Origin: Ochromonadaceae sp. CCMP2298
Taxonomy: Eukaryota > Sar > Synurophyceae > Ochromonadales > Ochromonadaceae
Direction of reading: 5' to 3'
DNA length: 23,117 nt
Assembly (NCBI GenBank): GCA_026770595.1
Contig: MU633803.1
Span: 1-23,117, forward strand
Shown one piece after another: positions 8,261-16,760 of this stretch (positions within the stretch are counted from its first letter, which is position 1; each line of letters opens with the position of its first letter). The notes below the pieces were generated by a model. The model was given only the letters and a program-made list of their open reading frames with translations. It ran no database searches and had not been told where the DNA came from. Both the position numbers and the translations under genes were made by a program.

Positions 8261-9637
8261 CTAATGTTTGAAAGGTACATAGTACTCGAAGCTATCCGGT
8301 CCGAATATATTTCCCGCAGGCAGCTTGTTGAGCCCGACTTTCTTCAAAATCACGAAAGCCGCCTGTGTGGCCAAGAATAGGCAGCTGGTATAAACGCGGC
8401 TGAACAGCTGTCTTCGCTCCGGTGTCTCCATCGACTCGGTAAGAGAGGAGAGGCGTTTTTTGAGCTTGCTCTGCAGAGCCCCTAAAAAGGAGGAGGACTC
8501 TACCCGCACTTGGGGACGTATGTTTCCACGCCCATGTTTATTCGTGTGCTCCACAGGCGCGGAAGCAGGGGCGGGGGGTCGCCTGGTCGTTCCCCTGTTC
8601 CTGCCTATTCCCCAGCGGGACGGACTGCTCCCCACTCTGGGCGACAGCATTTGCTCCCCTTTCGTTAGCAGCAGCACGCCTAGCATAAAACCCGCAATAC
8701 GCGTAGCGCGTGGGGTAAAAACACCATCTTTTGAGCCAGACATGGGCGATTTAGCCATCGTTGGGGTGGGTAAGGAGGCAGTCCGGGAGAAGCGGGGGTT
8801 CTTCTTCTTGTCTGTTGATTTGCCCCCGAAGAACGAGAAGCGAGAAACCGGCCTGGAAGCGGCCGATCCCCAGAAGCCCCCACCAGAGGGTTTAGGCTTG
8901 TGAGTGGGGGGGGTCGGCTTGTGCTGGGGCTTGGGTTTAGGCGGCGCCTTCTTGTGTGTGGAGGGCTTGGACATGGGCTTAACATCCTTAGGCTTGGGCG
9001 CTGGCTTGGGTTTTAGCGCAGGGGTGGGTGCCTTTGTGACTACAGGCTTGGTTTTTGGCTGGGGCTTGAGCTGGGGTTTGGAGGCCAGGCTGGGTTTGGT
9101 CGCGGGTCGCACGATGCGTTTGGGAGCCGCTGCGTTCTTTGCCGACCAAGCTTTGGGCAGGATACCAGATGCTAGGATATGTGGCATAGCAGGTGGGTGG
9201 TCGTAAATGTACTTGGCAGAGAGGGGGGCGAGCAGCAGTGCCAGTGAAATGCCTTTCCTCCGCTTCACAAAGCCCACCCCGCGCGCCACCAGGGTTGGCG
9301 AGTGGTCGTAAAAGAAGTGGCTGGTGGTCTGCAAGATGATATTGTTCGTCTTGGTCGAGTACACAGTAATGAAGAAGGTATTGTCTCCGTATCTGAGCAG
9401 GTCCTTGTCGTAAGTACATCGAATCTGTTCCAAGTTGCGCCGGCTAATTTTACCGTCGCAAATCCTGTAACCATCTTCGTTGATGATGTTTACGTACAGC
9501 TCGTCATCTTTATTATACACAGAGAAATCCAGAGAAAGAGACCCCTTAATGGCATCCTCCAACGATTGCTCGCCGCTGTTGTCCGCGGCACCGAAGCAGG
9601 CAATGGCTGCGAGAAAAAGCAGCAGTAATTTCCACAT
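8261..9637 (-). CDS. Unrecognised 458-aa secretory-pathway protein with Lys/Pro-rich stretch
   Basis: Single-exon gene of no family I recognise. Residues 1-18 are a clear signal peptide (MWKLLLLFLAAIACFGA), which is why the ATG at 9637 is preferred to one at 9730 that would put 31 residues before it. Residues 20-125 look like a beta-rich lumenal or outside domain with two Cys (60, 74) that could pair. A hydrophobic stretch about 129-145 (ISLALLLAPLS) may cross the membrane. Residues about 180-250 are a Lys/Pro repeat region (KPKPAPKPKDVKP type), expected to be extended and very basic. Two more hydrophobic segments lie about 312-325 and 416-434. The C-terminus ends FEYYVPFKH. Candidate roles include a cell-surface, endomembrane or plastid-envelope protein, but the sequence does not choose between them. 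It is divergent with the 799-aa gene. Confidence 0.8.
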   Translation of the reverse strand: MWKLLLLFLAAIACFGAADNSGEQSLEDAIKGSLSLDFSVYNKDDELYVNIINEDGYRICDGKISRRNLEQIRCTYDKDLLRYGDNTFFITVYSTKTNNIILQTTSHFFYDHSPTLVARGVGFVKRRKGISLALLLAPLSAKYIYDHPPAMPHILASGILPKAWSAKNAAAPKRIVRPATKPSLASKPQLKPQPKTKPVVTKAPTPALKPKPAPKPKDVKPMSKPSTHKKAPPKPKPQHKPTPPTHKPKPSGGGFWGSAASRPVSRFSFFGGKSTDKKKNPRFSRTASLPTPTMAKSPMSGSKDGVFTPRATRIAGFMLGVLLLTKGEQMLSPRVGSSPSRWGIGRNRGTTRRPPAPASAPVEHTNKHGRGNIRPQVRVESSSFLGALQSKLKKRLSSLTESMETPERRQLFSRVYTSCLFLATQAAFVILKKVGLNKLPAGNIFGPDSFEYYVPFKH

Positions 9638-10065
9638 GGCGCCTGCGTAACTCAATAACGCAGGAGCAGACTTGTGCAAAGATTGCTGCGGTAGTGTCGG
9701 TACAACCCTCGCCCTTGGCCGTGCGATCACGTCGGCTTACCGGTAGGAACTATCCCTCTAACTTACAATGAACCCAACAGCTAGTCGAGAGGTCCAAAAA
9801 AATAAAAATCCATTTGTCACGCCAATTTTTGGTCTTTTGAAGAGTCCGGTAGGCCAAATTAAAGGTCTTTGAGCTGTCTTTTCCGTTATGCATAATTCCC
9901 CGGCTTCTGCATAGAGGGTGGAGACTGCAGTTCATTTCATTCCCCCTTGTTCTAGGGTTCGTTATCTTTGGTTCCTACAGCCTGTACCCCCAATTAGGGT
10001 TCCTACCCCTTGTACTATTACGTTTATGCCTCGCATTGCGTTAATTAGCATCCAACGTAGAGAGG
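9638..10065. promoter_or_regulatory. Divergent promoter region between the 458-aa and 799-aa genes
   Basis: 428 nt between two outward-facing starts. Close to the minus-strand ATG is a 7-bp stem (CCTGCGT 9642-9648, ACGCAGG 9658-9664). Near the plus-strand gene an 18-nt direct repeat occurs twice (9970-9987 and 9998-10015, 15/18 identical, both starting GGTTCCTAC). TTAGGGTT and TAGGGTT words resembling plant telo-box elements precede it. A promoter role is inferred from position. Confidence 0.4.
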
Positions 10066-12688
10066 ATGCGGGGCAGCAAGGTGGAATCCCAGCAGACCCT
10101 CGGCACGTCCTCCGTCTCCTCACACAACACTGTTCTCAAGCCGGGCTTTCAGAACCGCCGCCTGAAGTCGGAATACCAAAAGGGTTCCTATCCGGCGGGC
10201 TTTCGAATGCGCACGAGTAGACAGCTGGCCTACAATAGGGGCGACGCGGTTCTCAGCGACGCCCAGCGCATCGCCACCTCGAGGAATAATGTGGGCCCCA
10301 CATTCAGCTTCCACGACTGGGCCAAGGGCGAGGAGGAGGAGACTGCGGGAAAGAACGAGGAGGCTGGGGGGGACCCTTGGGCTGATGTGGCGGGGCCTGA
10401 CTTGCGGGATATCATTCGCTACGGCCGGAAGCCCGAGGTGCAAACGGAGATGCTTGGGGCGTTGACGTCAACGCCCCAATTTCAGGGGGGGCAGTCGCAG
10501 GTGGTGGCGCACGAGATGCCTATCCATTTTCGCGAGAGTAAGGGGCGTCGGAATCATCAATACAGCAGCGTATCCCTCAATTCCATTTCCAAGACCGACG
10601 TGAGTTCACACACACATGCTCGTATACTGGTATTCTGGTATCGTGTGCTCGTATGGAATATTGCTTATTCCGTATATCGTATATCTTATATCGTCTATTA
10701 TATCCGCTTTGCCAGCTCATTTCTCTCTTATTCGCCTCGTTATCTCCCTCTCCTCGCCCTATCCCTCCTCCTTCTTGCTCATCGATACACACACGCACTT
10801 ATACGCACTCACGTGCCCTCAGTCTCTAGCGCACACTACTTCGCTGCCTAACATCGTCTATGATGCAACAAATTATGATGTTGTGTTGGGCACAGGGACA
10901 GGCGTGAATGTAAATCCAGGCATGGCTTCAGGAAACGTGGGAAGTAGTGGAGGTGTTAAAAGCAATGGCAATAGCCGTGAGCACACCTCAGGCAGCAGCT
11001 CGAAGGGCGAGTTCGAGACCCGAAACACTTTCTCAGGCGGCGATCAGGTCGGTCAGCAGGATGCGCAGTTATTCTCCGTCTCCGTCTCCGTCTCCGTTGC
11101 AGAGCCTCACGCCCAGACCCAGAAACAGGCCCAGCCTATGGCACTGTCTGGGACTTCCCGCAGACAGGTGCTTTCCGGAAGTAGTAGAGGGGAGGCCTTC
11201 GATCGGACTCCTTTGACGGCGCCGCATATTCAGGAGACGCTGTCCTCGCCGCTGCCTCCGCCGCACACGCCGTACGGCCGGAGGCAGAGGCTAGGGTTAG
11301 CGCAGGTTAGGGCGGGGGCAGGTTTGGTTTGGTGCGGGGATGTGCGGGACGAGGGTGATGGAGAAGACGACGCAGCCGTCGTTGGTGCACGCAGTGGACT
11401 ACCCGCCCCTCTGCCCACGACCCTCTTAATCGAGCTCAGTGCCCAGCAGCACCTGGCAGCAGCCTCTGGTCCCATCCAAGGGGGGCTGGGCGTAGTGCTG
11501 CGGGCGGTGGCCAGCAGCGTATCGTTAAGAGATGTGAAGACTCTCATCGCAGCGGAGTCGATTAATTCTCTGGAGAGCGTACTGCGCGCGAGAGTGGGGG
11601 GCGCGGGCAGATCGGGAATCCGGGACCTCGCTTGCAAGTTCAGAATGACACTTAGGGTCTTCCTGCCCGGGGGAGCGTGGCGGACGGTAGCGAGTGAGGT
11701 GGATTGGGAGTGGGCTAAACTGAGCTGTCGCTTGGGCGGAGGGGGTGCGGTAAGGCTGATCTATCAGCTGGAGGCACAGAGCGAACAGGATCTGTGGAGG
11801 GAGGCTGTTCGGGGGCTGGCGCAGAGTCGGAGTGCGTACAATAACCAGACCAAGCAGCATTTTTCCGCTGATGCGCTGAGTGAATCCATCCAGCAGGCTG
11901 AGAGAATCAAATGGACTCACGTGTATAATTCGCCCTTGGCCACCCATCTGCGGGCTCCCCCACTTGCAGGGAAGGGAAATCAGGAAATGGGGCGGCGGCA
12001 GGAGCAGATCGTGAGACCCTTCGTCGGAGTGCCTCTGGACTACAGCCTGCTTGCTGAAGAGAGAGACTTGCGATATGACGAAGGGAATTGCGGAAGGGAA
12101 TTAGGGAATAGTGCGGAGCCTGCTACCAACGCTATGGCCCTTTCCTCTGCGATTAACGAGTTGAATCCCTCAATCCCTGGGATCTGTGGACAAGAGGGGT
12201 TCTTTGACGACTCTAAGGCGCCGACCCCCTCCGCCTCACGCCGGACGCCCCGCAGAGGCAGAGGCAGTGGCAGAAACGGGGGTTCGGGAGATGGTACGGA
12301 GGAGAGGGCTGGAGGGGGGACAGGGGAGAAGGAGGGGGAGGGGGCCATGATGCAGACGAGCAGCGTTGCCTCTGGAAATGGTTTCGACGAGTTAGCCAGC
12401 GGGAGATCGCAGATGTCTGGTTCCCAGCAGGCGTTAGGTTCCCCTATTATGTATGGGAATCCTGTGCTAGGTCCCCAGCTTACGTATGGTTCCCAGCACC
12501 AATATACCCCCCTCCACTCCCACTCTATTGCCCACTCCGACCCCATAACCGCACCCGCGGCCAGTTTTTTTTACCCTCAACGATCAGCCAGCCTAGATAA
12601 GCTGTGTCGGGAGCTGGAGGGGGATATTTCCAGGCAGATCCGAGTAGCGCATGTTTTGGAGAAGCGACTGTTCAAAACGCACTGGTAG
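10066..12688 (+). CDS. Unrecognised 799-aa protein, mostly disordered, two exons
   Basis: I do not recognise this protein. Exons are 10066-10599 and 10823-12688, joined in phase 0 with donor GTGAGT and acceptor CCCTCAG. Residues 1-178 are basic, with an ordered-looking patch GPTFSFHDWAKG about 76-87 followed by an acidic stretch. After the junction the chain is Ser/Gly/Thr/Gln-rich and includes a Ser-Val repeat coded by CCGTCT repeats near 11075-11100. The best candidate folded region is about residues 370-500, where Trp, aliphatic and charged residues alternate (RMTLRVFLPGGAWRTVASEV, then VDWEWAKLSCRL). Another compositionally biased Gly/Ser/Arg region follows, and a helical C-terminus (LDKLCRELEGDISRQIRVAH) ends the protein. 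No signal peptide or membrane segment is seen. The intron contains no stop in the exon 2 frame, so intron retention would be readable only from an internal start. Confidence 0.7.
10454..10479. repeat. Perfect 26-bp palindrome centred on TGACGTCA
   Basis: A perfect self-complementary 26-mer with no spacer lies inside exon 1 of the 799-aa gene. Its centre is TTGACGTCAA, which contains the bZIP/CREB site TGACGTCA, flanked by GGGGCG and CGCCCC. It codes for Leu-Gly-Ala-Leu-Thr-Ser-Thr-Pro within the open frame. It could be a transcription-factor site, a cruciform-prone site or chance. Confidence 0.9.
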
Positions 12689-12962
12689 AAAGGGTTAGGA
12701 GGGGCTAGGTGGGGGGCAACTTGCCAGTATAATTTTTATATTACATGGCGAGAGGAAGGTACAGCATGGTGTCCAGGTCGCAATATGTAAAGAATGTAAT
12801 CGAGCGTACAAAATGTAGCTACTTTGGCAGGCGAGCCTGACTCTAACTAACCAGAGAAGGAAGAAAGGTGGGGTCAGGGCTTGAAACCAGGAAAGGGGGT
12901 ACACGCTAGAGTGCGTGCAGTTCCTTCAGCAAGTGGTTCACGAGTGCCTCAAATGCAGTCTA
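12689..12962. other. Short convergent 3' spacer
   Basis: Spacer between the stops of the 799-aa gene (+) and the Siva-like gene (-). I see no further gene or repeat. Confidence 0.5.
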
Positions 12963-13808
12963 TCAGCACAGGTTATTGCAATCCAAGCACATCACCCTCT
13001 CGAAAGCAGACTTGTAGTTTAGCGTGCTGCAGGTTGTGTGGCAGAAGACACCGCTACAGGCCTCGCAGCTGCACACACAAGAAGCAGCACCACAGAATAT
13101 TTTGCTGCAGTAGTTGCAGTTGACGAAAGAGGAGCCGTTTTCGTCTGCAATGGAGGCTCTGCAAGAGTAACAGACGTCCTCCACCTTCATGCACTCCTCT
13201 GTGCCAGCACAAAGAGGCTGAAGGGCCTCTTCCCGCGAGAATATCTCCATCTGCCGCAGCTTCCTGCGCGCAACTGGGCTATCAAAGTGCGCCCGCATTT
13301 CCAGTGCCTCGCCAGCGTCCGCGGCGTCGGAAAATCCGCCCCCGTCGCTTGATAGACTGCTTGATAGACTGCTGGCGACAGCTAGCGTGGAGCAGTAGTC
13401 GCTCATTGCTCGCCCCTTGTGCCTGGATGGTATGCGGTTGAATAGAAACGTCGTGTCGTACTCAGTGGCGGGGCTCCATGCGATGGAGGTGGTCTGGTCA
13501 ATCAGCATGGCGCCCTCCTCGCCCTCCCAGCCCCTCCTGTCCGCCTTGCCTTTCTTGCCCTCCGCGTTCCAGTACGACCCCGGCGGGCACAGGACCTCAC
13601 CACAGGTCTCGTAGAGACTCTGACCGCGCGGGTACTCCGGGGAGTGTGACATGTGCGGGACGTATTCCCGCAAGTCCGGCGTGTCCGTGCGAATTCGCTT
13701 GGGTAGTGAGTACTCAAGAGTGTCAAGGAACATGTAGCTCGGATCCTCCTCAGGCCGCCGCTTCCTCGGATGGAACGTAGGCAGATCCGAGGCCCACACT
13801 GTTGACAT
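12963..13808 (-). CDS. Siva-like Cys-rich zinc-binding protein
   Basis: 281 residues in one exon. The C-terminal 80 residues hold 16 Cys: 200, 206, 213, 216, 231, 234, 239, 244, 246, 248, 251, 256, 260, 274, 277 and 281. The spacing and the end CEACSGVFC, then a short polar stretch, then FERVMCLDC match the C-terminal domain of the Siva family. In animals that domain binds zinc and death-receptor tails in apoptosis signalling. The N-terminus has a basic cluster (PRKRRP about 14-19) that could act as a nuclear signal, an acidic/Ser-rich middle (SSLSSSLSSDGGGFSD about 147-160) and no signal peptide. Human Siva is about 175 residues, so this N-terminus is longer. The ATG at 13808 is chosen as the start. 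The frame stays open upstream but those residues look non-coding. The family call rests on Cys pattern and end motif, not on a search; function outside animals is uncertain. Confidence 0.75.
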   Translation of the reverse strand: MSTVWASDLPTFHPRKRRPEEDPSYMFLDTLEYSLPKRIRTDTPDLREYVPHMSHSPEYPRGQSLYETCGEVLCPPGSYWNAEGKKGKADRRGWEGEEGAMLIDQTTSIAWSPATEYDTTFLFNRIPSRHKGRAMSDYCSTLAVASSLSSSLSSDGGGFSDAADAGEALEMRAHFDSPVARRKLRQMEIFSREEALQPLCAGTEECMKVEDVCYSCRASIADENGSSFVNCNYCSKIFCGAASCVCSCEACSGVFCHTTCSTLNYKSAFERVMCLDCNNLC

Positions 13809-14183
13809 CTTTCTTTTAATCAAGATGTAACGAGTTGGAACACAAGCCTGCGCTGTGTATTGAGGAAGATCTCTCCCCTGTGATGTCCACAAACTCTGTG
13901 GCGTACAGCCAAATGACTTATGGCTCGCCACAGCGAAGGTCCGTAGGTGGTACTGTGCATACTGTACCATTCCAACATTGGGCTCTTGGGCTCCGGATTT
14001 CAAAAAGCGCCTTTTTGGCAGTATTTGCCGGCAAGGGTATTTTTGGCCAACAGAGACAGAGAGGCAGAGGTGCCCTGCTGCTGGGTGCACCTCTGCCTCT
14101 CTGTACTTAGCTTGGGGGTCAGTGACCCAGTAGTTCTGCGTGGCGGACTGCACCTACTGCCGGCCCCAGCCCAGCCATCGGCC
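13809..14183. promoter_or_regulatory. Divergent promoter region between the Siva-like and sugar kinase genes
   Basis: 375 nt between two outward-facing starts. Its main feature is a perfect 18-bp inverted repeat at 14056-14104, listed separately. Open frames run through it on both strands but lack protein-like character. Confidence 0.45.
14056..14104. repeat. Perfect 18-bp stem-loop upstream of the sugar kinase gene
   Basis: ACAGAGAGGCAGAGGTGC at 14056-14073 is exactly reverse-complementary to 14087-14104, with a 13-nt loop. It ends 80 nt before the kinase ATG, so it lies in the promoter or 5' UTR. If transcribed it would fold into a strong hairpin. A role in translation, RNA processing or protein binding is possible but not shown. 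Confidence 0.9.
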
Positions 14184-15699
14184 ATGACTGTCATGCATCT
14201 GGCGCTGCTCCTGGCATTCGGCACTGGTCTGAGCCAGGCATTTATCCCGCTGAACCCGCAGTTCGTCCCCATGCCCGAGGTCGTGCAAAGGAAGATCCCA
14301 TCGGCCAAGGTCGAGGTTGTGTGCATCGGAGAGGTTTTGTTCGATTTCATCGCAGACGAGAGCTGTAATGGCCTTTCCATTGAGCAGGTTGGGGCAGCAG
14401 GGGCATTCAGTAAGTTCGCAGGGGGAGCTCCAGCAAACAACGCGGTTGCCCTCGCTCGCCTGGGCCTGCGTCCGATGTTCGCAGGCGCTGTGGGGGAAGA
14501 TTTGGACGGAGAGGAATTAGTGGCCATTCTGCAGACCAATCGTGTGGAGACCGTGCTCAGCGCCTCGGCCCTGCCTACGCGTGGTGTGATGGTGCTGCGA
14601 GATGAGCAGGGCGACCGCACCTTCGCGGGTTTCCGGGGAGACCTAAGCACGGAGCAGTTCGCTGACTGCCACTTCGACCCACCCATCAGTTCTCACTGGC
14701 TGGTGGACTCGGCCACGCTGGCCGTCTGCATGGGCACATTAGGGCTTTACACTGGCAAGACAGCGGACATGATGTGGGACGTGGCCACGCTCATCAAGAC
14801 ACAGCGCGCGCAGGCTGCGGCGGGGCGTGAGTGCGAGGTGCCTCTGCTGGTGGTGGACTTGAACGTGCGGGAGGTCTTCTGGGGGCAGGCAGCGCCAGCA
14901 GATATCAAGCAGTCACTGCTGGACTTCGCACACGGGGTGGACCTCATCAAACTCACTGACGAGGAGGCCGAGTGGGTATGCGGAGTCCCTGCCGAGCAGG
15001 CACTAAAAAACCCAGAGGGTGAGATCTTTAACCCCCAGCCCTCACTCTGCAGCAGAGGCCGGTCGCACGTGCAGGGCAGGATACAGCGCGATGCGCGCTC
15101 GCTTTGTGTACCTTTCCCGCTCCCTCCTTACCCCTCTCTCCTCTTCCCTCTCTCCTCTTCCCTCTCTCCTCTTCCCTCTCTCATATCCCATCTTCCCTCT
15201 GCTTCCTCTCTCTCTGCTCCCCTCTCTGCTATAGTGTTGATGGATCTGCTGTGCCCACACGTGGGGGTGCTGGTGACAGGCGGGGCTAAGGGTGCATCCT
15301 ACCACATAAATGGTGTGGGCAGCGGCTCCTCCCCCTCCTTCCCCGTGCAGGTAGTGGACACCACGGGTGCGGGGGACGCATTCACTGCGGGCTTCTTGGC
15401 GGCAGTGGCCATGGACAGACAGCAGGCGCTGGGCACTGCAGCTGGGGCGGACCGGGCTCTCAGGATGGCCTGTGCTGCGGGGGCGCTGGCATGCACCAAG
15501 TCAGGTGAGAAAGCAGTACTCCCACTCGTCACCTCTAACCACCCCATCGCTGCCTCGCTGTCTCGCTGCCTCACTGCCTCACTGCCTCACTGCATTTCGC
15601 GCCCCTAACTCCTCCACCTCCCATGCGTGTCTTTTCTCAATAGGCGCGATCCCCGCCCTCCCTAACCTGCAGGAAGTCATCAACCTGCTCATCTCCTAA
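14184..15699 (+). CDS. pfkB-family sugar kinase, fructokinase-like, plastid-targeted
   Basis: ATP-dependent sugar kinase, most like fructokinase (fructose to fructose 6-phosphate). Exons are 14184-15018, 15235-15504 and 15644-15699 (donors GTGAG, acceptors TATAG and AATAG), giving 386 residues, normal for the family with a targeting extension. Residues 1-19 are a signal peptide ending Ser-Gln-Ala and followed by Phe20-Ile-Pro: the Phe at +1 is the mark of plastid import across four membranes in red-plastid algae. Then VVCIGEVLFDF (start of the fold), FAGGAPANNAVALARLG (pfkB signature 1), GDRTFAGFRG, LLVVDLNVR, the strand VGVLVTGGAKG, and DTTGAGDAFTAGF (signature 2, with catalytic Asp326 and the GAGD anion hole). 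The C-terminus GAIPALPNLQEV is typical of fructokinases. Substrate choice between fructose, ribose or other sugars cannot be fixed from sequence. Intron 1 contains a pyrimidine tandem repeat; intron 2 a CTGCCTCA repeat. Confidence 0.93.
15136..15177 (+). repeat. Pyrimidine 14-bp tandem repeat in intron 1 of the sugar kinase gene
   Basis: Three perfect copies of CTCTCCTCTTCCCT within a longer all-C/T stretch (about 15113-15200) ahead of the acceptor at 15234. It may act as an extended polypyrimidine tract or simply be a microsatellite. Confidence 0.85.
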
Positions 15700-15935
15700 T
15701 CTCCTGAGAGAGTAAGGGGGCCCTTATATGCCTGCTTAAGCTTATCTCATCGTATACCTTGTAGAAAATATCAAAATATCAATACCACCACTGACCACAA
15801 GAAAGCACGCGCTGTCGTCCGAGGCATCTGCATCGCCGTAACTTAGCAGGTACCTTAGGCCTGCACCCGTGTGTTATATTTTATCCCTTAAATCAGTATC
15901 AGCAATCGTATTAGAAGCCTTGGAACTGTACGGGT
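15700..15935. other. 3' flank of the sugar kinase gene
   Basis: Non-coding sequence with a short ATATCAA duplication near 15768-15782 and the first copy of GCCTTGGAACTGT (15917-15929), which recurs at 15987-15999. No gene is seen. Confidence 0.4.
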
Positions 15936-16238
15936 GATATTCAAAAGCTACGGTAAGTAACAGTACAGAGATCCGATATAGTTATGGCCTTGGAACTGTG
16001 CTTCGCGGTTGAGGTGTGACAAAAATCTCAAATTGCGCAGCAACAGCGCCTACACGTGAGTCACAAATGTGCCAATTAGATTTTATCTCACGTCATTTTG
16101 TGTTTCTTTCATTTTGCCGCTCTTTACACCTACAGGGCCCGCAATTTGAGATTTTGCGTACTGATCGCAACCGCGAAAGCCGTCCCTATCAACTTGTTTA
16201 CACGGTCCCTATCAACTAAAATATAGCTATTGAATATC
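15936..16238. mobile_element. Decayed nested inverted-repeat element, MITE-like
   Basis: Three pairs of inverted segments lie in matching order. The outer pair is GATATTCAAAAGCTA 15936-15950 against 16224-16238 (14/15). The middle pair is GCTTCGCGGTTG 16000-16011 against 16168-16180 (one base longer). The inner pair is AAATCTCAAATTGCG 16023-16037 against 16140-16154 (perfect). Between them, sequence has diverged, and GTCCCTATCAACT is directly duplicated at 16182-16194 and 16205-16217. This looks like an old foldback element with rearranged arms. It shares no obvious sequence with the one at 214-664. Confidence 0.5.
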
Positions 16239-16367
16239 GTTACGTGATGTGTTTAATGGATTTACAGCACCAATCGCCACCTCTTACGATACCCTAACGC
16301 CTCCAACGACCCGATCCGCCAAGGGCCGCTGACATACTAGAAATGTTGATGCTGGGAGCCACAGGGG

Positions 16368-16743
16368 CTAAGCGACAGCTAAAAGGTCGCCCAGGCGATC
16401 ACTGACTTGCTCAAACTCGGATCTGATCGTCGAGCGTGTGGACCAAAGGGCCCTGCATTGCCAGGGCTCGAATTTGCAGACCAGAGCTCGCAATGGCATG
16501 TCTGAGTTTCACACCAGATATCGAAGGAACGAGATATGTGAATTTAGAATTGAGATGCGCGATCCCCGTGGAATATTTCGAAGTACAGAAGAACTCACCT
16601 GCACAACCTCCAATATGTAGACTGTGATGCTCTAGATTGCTTTCAATTGTGTCGATTTTAATAGGGGGTTGTTCCAGAACCCTACGATTTGAGAATCTTC
16701 CCAGATTAAAACCCTCCAAAACGGCTCTATTTCCCAAATACAT
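16368..16743 (-). CDS. Weak candidate: small two-exon gene, unknown product
   Basis: An ATG at 16743, with an in-frame TGA shortly upstream, opens a 48-codon segment (MYLGNRAVLEGFNLGRF then NRRVLEQPPIKIDTIE) ending at a good donor, CAG|GTGAGT (16599/16598). Joining to the acceptor CTCAG at 16502 gives a 92-residue protein ending near GDLLAVA with stop at 16368-16370. A second acceptor near 16456 would give another short ending, and reading through gives a third. I recognise none of these. In its favour: the strand-alternating gene order leaves a slot for a minus-strand gene here, divergent from the TPR gene. Against it: short, with no family match. Confidence 0.2.
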
Positions 16744-16760
16744 CACCTTTTGGCCGTTTC

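Noticed and set aside
9638-9730. Upstream ATG extending the 458-aa protein by 31 residues
   Set aside because: It would bury a strong signal peptide; the ATG at 9637 fits better.
13809-14153. In-frame upstream extension of the Siva-like protein
   Set aside because: No protein-like character, and it covers the hairpin and promoter of the divergent kinase gene.
13947-14183. In-frame upstream extension of the sugar kinase
   Set aside because: It would place 79 residues before the signal peptide and read through the stem-loop.
16455-16490. GGCTCGAATTT resembling a tRNA B box
   Set aside because: The flanking bases cannot form a T stem and no A box or cloverleaf is found.
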